Source: Lachnospiraceae bacterium (GTDB taxonomy: Bacteria > Bacillota > Clostridia > Lachnospirales > Lachnospiraceae). Taken from it: a stretch of DNA of 37,226 nt. This document shows, piece by piece, positions 24,740 through 32,408 of the stretch. The stretch is taken from NCBI GenBank assembly GCA_017938145.1, contig JAGBCB010000038.1, forward strand, positions 1-37,226. Reading direction: 5' to 3'. The notes below the pieces were generated by a model. That model had not been told where the DNA came from. It saw only the letters and a list, made by a program, of their open reading frames with translations, and ran no database searches. The position numbers and the translations under genes are program-made. The first letter of the stretch is position 1, and each line of letters begins with the position of its first letter.

Positions 24740-25666
24740 ATGGACTTAGCCCTTGTCACCCTGCAACAGGTAGGGATTTTATTTGTACTAATTGTAATCG
24801 GATATGTTTGCGGAAAAACCGGCGTTGTCACTTCAGAAGGCAAAAAAGTACTATCCAACTTTTTAATTAAGGCGATTGTGCCGGCCATGATTGTCAATGC
24901 ATATCTGAACATGGAATTTGATACGCAGATTCTCAGTAATCTTTTGCTGGCCTTCGGTCTTAGCTTCGGTTCCATCTTTTTTGCCATGCTGGTAAGCGGT
25001 CTTCTTTTGTGGAAGATGAAAACCAAAAACAAGAAGGTGTTATGGTTTGCCTGGAGCTATTCCAATGCTGCCTACATGGGATTTCCGTTAGTAAAAGGCT
25101 TGTTCGGGGATGAAGGCATGATTTATGCCAGCGCTTTTGCTACCGTGTTTAATATTATCATATGGTCCATCGGCTATGCGATTATGAGTGGGGAAACCGA
25201 TGGAAAGAAGCTTGTGAAAACTGTAGTAAAAAGCCCGGTAACCTGCTCGGTGGTGGTGGGACTTTTGGTTTATTTATGCCGGATTCCGGTGCCGGAAATC
25301 ATCAAGGCGCCAATCCGGATGATGGGTGAGTCAACCACACCGATTTCCATGATTATCATCGGTGTTATGATTGCGGAAAGTCGGTTGAAATCTATTATTG
25401 CAAATAAGGAAATCTGGCTGACGGTGGCAGTGCGTCTGGTGCTGATTCCGGCCCTTACCTTTGGTCTTTACTATTTGTTTGGTATCGGAGGCATGGTGGG
25501 AAGCGTAATACTCATCCAGGCAGCAAGTCCTACGGCGGCGACTACTTCCGTACTTGCTACACAGTTTAACCACGATGAAGCTATCGGTGCAGGAACTGTG
25601 GTAATAACGACCATTTGCAGTATTGTAACCCTGACAATCTTTGCAATGCTCTTGAATTATTTATAA
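24740..25666 (+). CDS. AEC family transporter (auxin-efflux-carrier-like)
   Basis: A 308-residue integral membrane protein with about ten hydrophobic segments: early LFVLIVIGYVCGK, a middle block VVGLLVYLCRIPVPEIIKA, and the family loop TTPISMIIIGVMIAE, then a C-terminal QAASPTAATTSVLATQF, which is the diagnostic AEC helix-break sequence. Relatives in lactic acid bacteria carry malate or other carboxylates; the substrate here cannot be read. GGAG before ATG 24740. It is 45 bases after the flavin reductase, possibly in the same transcript. Confidence 0.92.
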   Translation: MDLALVTLQQVGILFVLIVIGYVCGKTGVVTSEGKKVLSNFLIKAIVPAMIVNAYLNMEFDTQILSNLLLAFGLSFGSIFFAMLVSGLLLWKMKTKNKKVLWFAWSYSNAAYMGFPLVKGLFGDEGMIYASAFATVFNIIIWSIGYAIMSGETDGKKLVKTVVKSPVTCSVVVGLLVYLCRIPVPEIIKAPIRMMGESTTPISMIIIGVMIAESRLKSIIANKEIWLTVAVRLVLIPALTFGLYYLFGIGGMVGSVILIQAASPTAATTSVLATQFNHDEAIGAGTVVITTICSIVTLTIFAMLLNYL

Positions 25667-25679
25667 GACGTGGTAGAAT
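25652..25679 (+). promoter_or_regulatory. Possible promoter of the lipoprotein gene
   Basis: TTGAAT at 25652-25657 and TAGAAT at 25674-25679, spacer 16 bases, overlapping the end of the transporter gene and 41 bases before the lipoprotein start. Confidence 0.5.
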
Positions 25680-25720
25680 AGGTGTAAGAGATTTTTCTTC
25701 GTATACAAAGGAGGATTACC

Positions 25721-26419
25721 ATGAAAAAAAGAGTTTTTTGGGTGTTATTCGGAGTTGCTGCCATGGCATTGTCCGGTTGCGGCGTAGCACAGGTGGAATC
25801 TGCGGCAAACATGCTGGTGGATTCGGCAGAAAAAGTGGCAGGACTTGCTTCTTCGTCAGATGGAAAGTCCTCTGCTGTGGAGCGCTGGGCTGGTAATTTG
25901 GCAGGCAGCGTGGCAAATTTTGAGGTTGAAGCTGATTTAGATATTGATAAAATTTATTCTGATATAGAAACCGCAATCACAGAGCAGTTGGAAGATAAGC
26001 TGCTTCAGGAAGTTCAGAACATGGTAAATGAGGAACTGAAAGAAGTAGGAATGACGGTTGAAATTAAGGAAGACGGTTCCTGGGAGGTTGAAGCCAAAGA
26101 GGGCGAAATTGAGGAATTGGACGGCGACTGGCCGGAAAATGAGTTCACTAAGCAGGTGCCAAAGCCATCCTTTGATGCTACGGCAGCAAATACACAGGAG
26201 AAATCCTTTAGCGTTGCATTTGTAGATACTAATGTGGACGATATCCGTGCCTATGTAGAAGAATTGAAAAATGCCGGCTTTACCGTGAATGCAACCAATA
26301 AGGATGTGGAAGTGTTTGGTGTAGTGGCGTATTCTTATAAGGCCTCCAACGGAGCAGGCTACAGTGTAGAAGTAACATTTGCAGAAAAAATGTGCGGCTT
26401 GACAATTACTAAAAATTAA
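25721..26419 (+). CDS. Lipoprotein with a WP-type C-terminal module
   Basis: A 232-residue predicted lipoprotein: signal peptide 1-19 and lipobox LSGC with Cys20. An acidic helical middle part (about 60-130) follows, then a C-terminal module from DWPENEFTKQVPKPSF (about 145) through VDDIRAYVEELKNAGF to SVEVTFAEKMCGLTI. The same pattern (WP start, a helix like Y..L...GF, and closing beta strands) recurs in three proteins of the 32-36 kb cluster and resembles DUF6591-type lipoproteins, though that name is from memory. Function unknown; it would be anchored outside the membrane. Confidence 0.82.
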   Translation: MKKRVFWVLFGVAAMALSGCGVAQVESAANMLVDSAEKVAGLASSSDGKSSAVERWAGNLAGSVANFEVEADLDIDKIYSDIETAITEQLEDKLLQEVQNMVNEELKEVGMTVEIKEDGSWEVEAKEGEIEELDGDWPENEFTKQVPKPSFDATAANTQEKSFSVAFVDTNVDDIRAYVEELKNAGFTVNATNKDVEVFGVVAYSYKASNGAGYSVEVTFAEKMCGLTITKN

Positions 26420-26421
26420 TT

Positions 26422-26516
26422 ACAAACCCCATATTTCCGTATGAACCGTCAGCGAGAGCGGGTTCACAGGAAATATGGGGTTTGTTCGTACGGTTTTTAC
26501 GGAAATATGGTTTTTT
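26422..26516 (+). terminator. Large terminator region with two competing hairpins
   Basis: A perfect 17-bp inverted repeat (26422-26438 with 26469-26485) encloses a second stem (TGAACC/GGTTCA) and lies between convergent genes. A further copy of the right arm, TACGGAAATATGG (26498-26510), is also complementary to 26429-26441 and is followed directly by six T. The plus transcript can therefore form either the long hairpin or a 13-bp stem with a proper T tract. On the minus strand the long hairpin runs into a T-rich sequence. Confidence 0.75.
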
Positions 26517-26525
26517 ACGGTTTTT

Positions 26526-28208
26526 TTATATGTTTTTCGTATACTTCATAAGTGCTGCATACTCTAACAGCTGCTTGCGGGAACTGACACCCAGCTTGGA
26601 GTAAATATTCTTATTATGATATTTCAAAGTATTCTGATTGATATTAGCAATTTCCAAAATATCCTTAGCCTGCTTACCTTCCAAATACAGATTAAAGATT
26701 TCACGCTCCTTAGGAGTTAAGGAGTGGAGACATTGCATGAATAAGTCGAAGCTTTCTGTATCTACCTCCGGCATCCGTTCGTCTGCCAGATGAGAGATGT
26801 AGGTCTGGGCCATGTCATATTGTGCCCGGACATCCTCGGTCTGTTTATTTAATTCCCAAATTGCTTCTTGGTGGGCCCGGTCTTTTTCTGCCATATATTC
26901 CTCGTGCTCCCGGTCTTTTTCCGCCAGGAATTCAAACAAGTCGTTGATTTCCAAATAGGAAGCGGAACGCTGTTCTTCATAGGAGCGGTTTTTAATGGAG
27001 TCTAAAGCGTCGTGTACCGGACGAAGATACCTTTTGCTTATGAACACTGATACAGCAAGGCTGATAATCAGTAACAGTATGCTAATCATGATAAACAGAG
27101 TTACGCGGCCTTTGATTGCGGCATCCAACAGGTCCTCCGGCATCAGCAGTGCCACAGACCAGGCTTCTTTCTCGTACGGTGAACCGTTTGGATACAGGCG
27201 GAGGGAGGTGGTCTTTCCTCCGTAGGTTACATCGCTTTTGGAAAAGCGTTCAAAGCCGTTTTTGCTGCCGGACAGCATTAAATCCTCATGGAAGCGGTTG
27301 CCGGTAAGATAATAGTTACCGGCTAAAATTCCAAGGGAGGTGGTTAGGCCCTGTTCGTTTGACGGAGAAACAACGGCAAAGACATTTTCGTAGGTACCGG
27401 CGGTTGGAGAGTACATAGATTTCAGCATACGGTCGCTGACTTCAATGCCGGAAACACCGAACACGGTACCGTCGGAGCTGCGCAGTGGTACACACAGCAG
27501 AAAACCTGCTTCGCTGTTGCCTTCCAAGGTAATTCTTCCGGACCAGTAATATAGTCTGGAAAGGGCAGTGTCGGGGTTTTGACGTGCGGTTTCCATAACG
27601 GTGGTAAAAAATTCTTCACCCACGATGTGGTATTCCATTTTCCACTGGGCAATCAGGCCGATATCATTGTCTCTTGCAATTTGCGCGGGACCCCGCAGAT
27701 AGTGCAGCTTAACGCCAACCGCCTGGGTGGAGGTGGGCTGCGTCTTTTTAATAAAGATACCTGCTTTTGACAAATCTGAATTTTCTGCCGATGGGTTTAC
27801 CGTGGCATCCAGCAAAATGAATACACCACCGCAGGAGCGGTTGTTGACAGTGTTTAACAGCGGACCTGCCAGCTCGGAGAGCAGGGGTTCGATAAGCTCC
27901 GGTGCGGTAGTTAAATCAGACGCTTTAGTGCCGGAAGCGTCGAAAAAGTCATCGGCTACCCGGGCAAGGGACTCCGCCAGTTGGATACCGTCCACGGAGA
28001 GCAGACCAAAATCCTCGGAAACAGCGCCGGAAATGGTATTTAGTTCATCGGTAAAAAAGTTCTGAATGTTTTTTTCTTCGCTGCCGTTGATACCAAACAA
28101 GGTAAGCAGAAAAGTAAAAGCCAAAATCAGACAAAAGGTAACAGAGACGAAAAAGAGAATGAGCCTGCGGCGCAGGGTAGATTCCTTGTTTCGTATTTTT
28201 TTCAGCAT
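26526..28208 (-). CDS. Membrane-anchored LuxR-type regulator with extracellular sensor
   Basis: A 560-residue one-component regulator. After a short basic start comes a membrane helix (about 15-40), a large extracellular region (about 45-365) with a CACHE-like layout and a closing WSVALLMPEDLL strand, then a second membrane helix (about 370-392). A cytoplasmic linker with repeated EKDREHEEYMAEKDRAHQEA coiled coil leads to a LuxR helix-turn-helix (about 500-553: LTPKEREIFNLYLEGK, NTLKYHNKNIYSKLGV). DNA binding at the membrane is implied. AAAGGAG gives ATG 28208. It follows a substrate-binding lipoprotein gene after 32 bases; the two probably sense together. Confidence 0.88.
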   Translation of the reverse strand: MLKKIRNKESTLRRRLILFFVSVTFCLILAFTFLLTLFGINGSEEKNIQNFFTDELNTISGAVSEDFGLLSVDGIQLAESLARVADDFFDASGTKASDLTTAPELIEPLLSELAGPLLNTVNNRSCGGVFILLDATVNPSAENSDLSKAGIFIKKTQPTSTQAVGVKLHYLRGPAQIARDNDIGLIAQWKMEYHIVGEEFFTTVMETARQNPDTALSRLYYWSGRITLEGNSEAGFLLCVPLRSSDGTVFGVSGIEVSDRMLKSMYSPTAGTYENVFAVVSPSNEQGLTTSLGILAGNYYLTGNRFHEDLMLSGSKNGFERFSKSDVTYGGKTTSLRLYPNGSPYEKEAWSVALLMPEDLLDAAIKGRVTLFIMISILLLIISLAVSVFISKRYLRPVHDALDSIKNRSYEEQRSASYLEINDLFEFLAEKDREHEEYMAEKDRAHQEAIWELNKQTEDVRAQYDMAQTYISHLADERMPEVDTESFDLFMQCLHSLTPKEREIFNLYLEGKQAKDILEIANINQNTLKYHNKNIYSKLGVSSRKQLLEYAALMKYTKNI

Positions 28209-28240
28209 AGTGAAGCACTCCTTTGCGGTCAGAGTAACGG

Positions 28241-29596
28241 TTATTTACGAAGCTCGTTAAGAGCTGCTTCGGCAGAAACACTGCTGCCGGCAAGGAATTT
28301 GCTTCGTTCCCCGGTAAGAAGAGCCTTAAAGCCGGTTTCATAAGCGGCGCTGTCTGCATCCAAATTGCTGTAATTCGGAGCGGTAAAGAAGGTATATTCT
28401 TCGTACATGGAAAGTACCGCAGTGAGCATTTTTTTAATACGTGCATCCTCTAAGGTTTCCATATGAGCAGCCATGTCCTGTTCGAAGGCCTGCTTCGTTA
28501 CAGGAAGATAGCCGGTTTTTTCAATGAATTTCATGTTTTGTTCGGAAGAGGTCAGCCACTTGATAAATTCGCAGGCAGCATATTCCTTCTTTTCATCGGA
28601 CTTTGTAACCATGAGACCGCCACCGCGCTGCAGGGCTGTTTTTGCGCCGCCTTCAAATACCGGATACGGATAGATGTTATAGGTAACATTTTCTACGGTT
28701 CCGTCGGTATAAGTGATGGTATCCCCGTAGAACAAAATGCCCGCGGAGGAGCCGGTGGAGCAAACTAAATCCCCGGTTTTGGAAAGGTCGGAGGAATAGC
28801 CGTCGTAAATGGCAAAGCCACCTTCTACCGAAGGGGTATAAATGGTGTTGAAAATCTGCTTGTATGTATCACTGGACAGATTTAACTGCCAGGTGTTGGT
28901 AAAAAGACTGGTACCTAATTGAACCATGCCTACTTCTGCCACATTAAACCAGGAGTCGGCAGCGTAAAACTGCTTACCGTCGTTTGGAATGTCGGGGGTT
29001 TGTGCATCAGTCCAGGCATAGTATTTTTCGGAAAGCTCTGCCAAACCTTCAAAGGTGGCAAGCAAATCTACGGAAACACCGGTTTCCGCCGCAAAGCGGT
29101 CAAATAAGGTCTGGTTTAAATAAAGAATTTCGGTGGATTTTGCAATCGGGAAAACATAGAGTCCGCCGTCGTCAAAACGTCCTTCCTCTAAAAATGCTTC
29201 TACATATTCGTCAAGTTCTTTTTCGGAGAAGTAATCCTCCAAATTTACCAGCATTTCTTTTTCCTGAAACAGAATGCCGATTTTTGGATAGCCGGTAAAA
29301 ATGTCCGGCATATCCGGTGCACCCGGGTCGTCATTTGCAATCATGGTTAGACTTTTGTTTAACTCAGAACCGGAGGAGATGGCGGTAACATTGATAACGA
29401 TACCCTTTTCTTTGCCTACGGTGCTGTTGAACTGGTCGATGAGGTAGTCCATGGATTCCTGCATGTCGCCGCCGTAATTGTGCCACATGGTTAAGGTAAC
29501 CGGATTTTTAGGGTCCAGCGGAGAGCCTTTGCCGCAGCCGGACACACATCCCAGTGCCAGTAAAAGAGTCAGTAACAGAGTTGTGAATTTTTTCAT
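28241..29596 (-). CDS. Extracellular solute-binding lipoprotein, sugar ABC type
   Basis: A 451-residue family-1 solute-binding protein. Signal peptide and lipobox VSGC place the lipidated Cys at 21; VTLTMWHNYGGDMQESMDYLIDQF and YPKIGILFQEKEMLVNL are typical of maltose-type binding proteins, and GGGLMVTKSDEKKEYAACEFIKWL is the hinge-proximal C-terminal block. Permease and ATPase genes are absent on either side; the only linked gene is a membrane LuxR regulator. It may deliver ligand to that sensor instead of, or as well as, a distant transporter. AAGGAGGAAC gives ATG 29596. The ligand is unknown, a carbohydrate being most likely. Confidence 0.92.
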   Translation of the reverse strand: MKKFTTLLLTLLLALGCVSGCGKGSPLDPKNPVTLTMWHNYGGDMQESMDYLIDQFNSTVGKEKGIVINVTAISSGSELNKSLTMIANDDPGAPDMPDIFTGYPKIGILFQEKEMLVNLEDYFSEKELDEYVEAFLEEGRFDDGGLYVFPIAKSTEILYLNQTLFDRFAAETGVSVDLLATFEGLAELSEKYYAWTDAQTPDIPNDGKQFYAADSWFNVAEVGMVQLGTSLFTNTWQLNLSSDTYKQIFNTIYTPSVEGGFAIYDGYSSDLSKTGDLVCSTGSSAGILFYGDTITYTDGTVENVTYNIYPYPVFEGGAKTALQRGGGLMVTKSDEKKEYAACEFIKWLTSSEQNMKFIEKTGYLPVTKQAFEQDMAAHMETLEDARIKKMLTAVLSMYEEYTFFTAPNYSNLDADSAAYETGFKALLTGERSKFLAGSSVSAEAALNELRK

Positions 29597-29922
29597 AACA
29601 GTTCCTCCTTAGGTGGATATTTTCCCAACCTTTTTTTATTTTTTTGGATTTTTCGGCCTTTTTTATGCTTTCCCACCCTTTTTTGACATTTGGGGTGGGG
29701 ACAAAACGCGGGAAATCCGTAAAATTATGTCTGTAAGCATCACCAAGGAGGGCATAGGTAATGACTTGCGCATCAACCGATTTGGAACCCCTCTTTCTGA
29801 AATTTCAGAAAGTTCTCCGCAACCGCTACCAACGAACGGAGACCTCCAAGTCGGTTATTTTAGTATACCATAATTTGAACAAAATGGAAAGATGTATTCG
29901 GAGGAAAACAGGAGGAGCTTAT
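29597..29922 (+). other. Intergenic region between divergent genes: T-rich tract, structured segment, no confident gene
   Basis: The first part (29620-29680) is a pyrimidine-rich run that forms the purine-rich leader of the minus-strand binding protein gene. A CCCACCC/GGGTGGG inverted repeat spans 29672-29699 with a TTGACA (29683-29688) in its loop but no matching -10. From 29733 to 29856 the sequence folds extensively (see the separate entry). An AAGGAGGG at 29745-29752 stands eight bases before ATG 29761, which is in frame with the zinc-ribbon gene at 29923, so a 181-residue form with 54 extra residues is possible. Confidence 0.6.
29733..29856 (+). ncRNA. Candidate structured RNA with a three-way junction
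   Basis: By hand pairing, a 12-bp stem (29775-29786 with 29845-29856, one T-G pair) encloses two hairpins: a perfect 20-base palindrome (29793-29812) and TCTCCG/CGGAGA (29814-29819 with 29837-29842, 17-base loop). Just upstream, 29733-29744 pairs with 29757-29769 apart from a bulge and a mismatch, and shows AAGGAGGG in its loop. It lies in the 5' region of the zinc-ribbon cluster. I match it to no known riboswitch. It could be a cis-regulatory leader. Confidence 0.45.
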
Positions 29923-30306
29923 ATGGAACAGAATCGTCATAAAACGGCGAGATATAAGGTAATTTCCGATGCGGGTGGCGTCCGGTTCAAATTTTACTGC
30001 GAAGCCTCCGGGGCTGCCGTATGTATCACAAAGCAGTGCTATCCGGCGGAAACAGAGGAGGAACTTTTGCGGGCTTGGGAAACGGAAGGAAAGCAGCTGT
30101 TTAACCGGTGTAGTAAATGCGGACGTTGGATTTGCAATGCTATGTACAACGCAGACACGCTGGAATGCGTGGACTGTTCCCCGTGGGAGGAGCAGCCAAG
30201 CTACTGCCCGCACTGCGGAAGTAAGGTGAATCCGGCGGATGTGTTCTGTAACCGGTGCGGTATCCGGTTGATGTATGGAGGTGATGCGGATGACGAAGCA
30301 GTGTGA
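29923..30306 (+). CDS. Protein with two zinc ribbons, first of the cluster
   Basis: A 127-residue cytoplasmic-looking protein. An N-terminal beta domain (ARYKVISDAGGVRFKFYC, with CEASGAAVCITK) is followed by two zinc ribbons: C63/C66 with C82/C85, and C95/C98 with C109/C112. I know similar proteins from gut Firmicutes but no function. GGAGGAG at 29911-29916 fits ATG 29923; a longer form from ATG 29761 is possible. The end overlaps the start of the next zinc-ribbon gene. Its upstream region is strongly structured. Confidence 0.82.
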   Translation: MEQNRHKTARYKVISDAGGVRFKFYCEASGAAVCITKQCYPAETEEELLRAWETEGKQLFNRCSKCGRWICNAMYNADTLECVDCSPWEEQPSYCPHCGSKVNPADVFCNRCGIRLMYGGDADDEAV

Positions 30307-30589
30307 GAGGATAAGGCACGAAGGTATGCGGCAGTACGGCTTTGGCGTAGAGGTAATGAAAGCCATCAAGGTTTGTAAAACCTGCGGAAAAATGTCGGAC
30401 AGTAGCAATCATTTCTGCCAGGAATGCGGAAGTCTGCTGCCAACGGATTCCTTATTCGAACGATATAAACAACTTCACCGTTGTTGTGCTGAATGTCAGA
30501 CGGTTGTATCTGACAATACACTATATTGCCCAAATTGCGGGGTAAAAATTAAAGGAGGAATTAATTATGAATGCAAAACAGTTATTTAA
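30290..30589 (+). CDS. Small protein with two zinc ribbons
   Basis: A 99-residue protein made almost entirely of two zinc ribbons: C29/C32 with C43/C46 (CKTCG, CQECG) and C66/C69 with C80/C83 (CAECQ, CPNCG). The start region overlaps the end of the preceding gene by 17 bases; GGAGGTG at 30277-30283 favours ATG 30290 over the in-frame ATGs at 30275 and 30284. It also overlaps the next gene by 23 bases, so three genes are translationally chained. A binding or scaffold role is likely; no enzyme motif is visible. Confidence 0.8.
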   Translation: MTKQCERIRHEGMRQYGFGVEVMKAIKVCKTCGKMSDSSNHFCQECGSLLPTDSLFERYKQLHRCCAECQTVVSDNTLYCPNCGVKIKGGINYECKTVI

Positions 30590-31706
30590 CAAGACAATGC
30601 CTTTCTGTATGGCAAAATTAGTTTTAGGTGCAATCCACGTGGGAATCTGTCTGGTACTTTTTGCTATATTAATGGGTATCGGCTGGCTGTTTGAGGGCTT
30701 CGGACTTGTTGTCTGCTTCTTAATCTGGCTGGCAGCCACTAAGGGTGTAAATCTTGTCGTTATGCGCTACGGTGGATATATGGTAAAAGCAGGTCACATC
30801 GCGGTAATTGCAGAATCCATGAAAACCGGCCAGATTCCGGAAAACCAGGTGGAATACGGCAAGAACCTCGTAAAAGAACGTTTTGCAACCTCCAACATTT
30901 ATTTTGCGGTGGATGAGCTGGTAAACGGTGCAATCAAGGAAATCCAGAGAGGGATCGAAAAGGTTGGCAATTTCTTAGACTTTATTCCGGGTATGGAAGC
31001 CCTGGAGGGTCTGGCAAAATTCTTTGTTCAGCTTTCTCTAGGATACGTGGACGAGTGTTGTATCGGATGGACCTTCTATAACAAGGACCAAAATGAATTT
31101 AAGAGTGCGGCAGACGGTGTAGTAATTTATGCACAGAACTGGAAGAGCGTATTAAAGACAGCAGCCAAGACCATGTTAAAGGTGGTTGTCGGCATGATTG
31201 TTTTAGTGCTTGTGATTTTTGCGGTAATCGGTATTATCTTTAAGATTTTCCATTGGAACGCATTCATTGCTTTCTGTATTGCCTGCCTGCTTGCATGGCT
31301 GGTGAAGTTTGCATTTGTTGACAGCTTCATGATGTGCCAGAGCATGGGCAACTATATGGCAGTGGCGCCGACTACAGTAATTACCTTCGATTTATACGGC
31401 AAGCTTTGCGGAATGTCCAAGAAGTTTAAGGAATTGTTTAACAAGGCAAAGGAAGAAGTCGGTCAGGCAGTGAATGAAGCTCCGGCAGCAGAGGCAGCGG
31501 CAGCACAGCCGATGTCACAGCAGGTGGTTCAGCCTCAGCAGACAGTTCAGCCTCAGCTGGCAGTACAGCCGGTACAGCAGGTGGCGGAACCACAGAGAGC
31601 AGCACAGCCACAGGAAGCAAAGCCAATCTTCTGCGGACAGTGCGGTACAAAGAATGACGCAGGCGCAGCCTTCTGCGGAAACTGCGGAGCAAAGCTGGTA
31701 AAATAA
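30567..31706 (+). CDS. Membrane protein with C-terminal zinc ribbon
   Basis: A 379-residue protein with two hydrophobic segments near the N-terminus (about 15-60), an amphipathic middle part (about 75-200), and two more membrane segments (about 205-255). A cytoplasmic tail is rich in Gln, Pro, Val and Ala (QPQQTVQPQLAVQPVQQ, about 300-350), and a final zinc ribbon has C356/C359 and C370/C373. AAAGGAGG at 30551-30558 precedes ATG 30567. The Gln/Pro linker recurs in the 32.4 kb protein of the cluster. No transport motif is recognised. Confidence 0.82.
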   Translation: MNAKQLFNKTMPFCMAKLVLGAIHVGICLVLFAILMGIGWLFEGFGLVVCFLIWLAATKGVNLVVMRYGGYMVKAGHIAVIAESMKTGQIPENQVEYGKNLVKERFATSNIYFAVDELVNGAIKEIQRGIEKVGNFLDFIPGMEALEGLAKFFVQLSLGYVDECCIGWTFYNKDQNEFKSAADGVVIYAQNWKSVLKTAAKTMLKVVVGMIVLVLVIFAVIGIIFKIFHWNAFIAFCIACLLAWLVKFAFVDSFMMCQSMGNYMAVAPTTVITFDLYGKLCGMSKKFKELFNKAKEEVGQAVNEAPAAEAAAAQPMSQQVVQPQQTVQPQLAVQPVQQVAEPQRAAQPQEAKPIFCGQCGTKNDAGAAFCGNCGAKLVK

Positions 31707-31766
31707 GCGGTCAGGAAACAGAATTTGAGTACAACAAAATTTCATAGAACATAAGGAGAGAATATC

Positions 31767-32381
31767 ATGGCATTTTCAAGTTTATTTAATCAGATTAAAA
31801 AGGGAATCAAGGAAGCAGTAAGTGATGCAGTAGGCGATGCAGTAGGGGAAGCAGTGCGTCCGGCAGTGAATGAGGTTGTGGAGCAGACCGTAGCGCCGAT
31901 GGCAAATCAGGCAGCTGACAATATCAACCAGGCAGCCCAGGGCTATCAGCAGCAGGCACAGGCAGGCTACCAGCAGGTACAGCAGGCAACAGCCTCCACC
32001 GAAAGCCAGCAGGCAGCCCAGAGTGTGATGGGGGCCTTCGGCGGATTATTCGGAGCCCTGACCAATGCGGCAAAGACCGTGGCAAACGAAGCGGCAAAGA
32101 ATATGAAGGTTTGTGAAGCCTGCGGCGAAGCAACCACAGCCGACAAGATATTCTGCCCATCCTGCGGTGCAAAGCTTCCGGAGCTTACCGCTATGGAAAG
32201 CGCAAAGTGTCCGAACTGCGGACAGCAGAATGATGTTGGCACCAAGTTCTGCTCCGGTTGCGGCACCAAGCTTCCGGAATTGGGACCAAAGGAGCCGGAC
32301 CCGAATTGTCCGGGCTGTGGTGAACCATGGGCAGAGGGCGTAAAGTTCTGTCCGAACTGCGGCACCAAGCGTGAAGCATAA
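31767..32381 (+). CDS. Amphipathic-helix protein with three zinc ribbons
   Basis: A 204-residue protein. Residues 1-55 form a long amphipathic helix with an AVxDAVGxAV repeat (EAVSDAVGDAVGEAVRPAV), which could bind a membrane surface; 56-85 are Gln/Ala-rich; 86-112 form another helix. Three zinc ribbons follow: C116/C119-C130/C133, C148/C151-C162/C165 and C181/C184-C195/C198, joined by repeated GAKLPEL/GTKLPEL. AAGGAG is eight bases before ATG 31767. The internal ribbon repeat points to duplication. Unknown function. Confidence 0.82.
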   Translation: MAFSSLFNQIKKGIKEAVSDAVGDAVGEAVRPAVNEVVEQTVAPMANQAADNINQAAQGYQQQAQAGYQQVQQATASTESQQAAQSVMGAFGGLFGALTNAAKTVANEAAKNMKVCEACGEATTADKIFCPSCGAKLPELTAMESAKCPNCGQQNDVGTKFCSGCGTKLPELGPKEPDPNCPGCGEPWAEGVKFCPNCGTKREA

Positions 32382-32408
32382 TACATACATGACAGAGGAG
32401 GATTGCTT

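Noticed and set aside
29793-29812. Perfect 20-base palindrome as an insertion-sequence end or phage attachment site
   Set aside because: No transposase, integrase or flanking target duplication is visible; it fits better as a hairpin in the larger fold.
31500-31620. Short CAG-rich tandem repeats as a CRISPR or functional repeat array
   Set aside because: The repeats are irregular, in frame, and code for the Gln/Pro linker; no spacer structure.
31438-31745. Overlapping open frames opposite and beside the Gln/Pro-rich linker
   Set aside because: They arise from repetitive CAG/CCA-type codons of the membrane zinc-ribbon gene.
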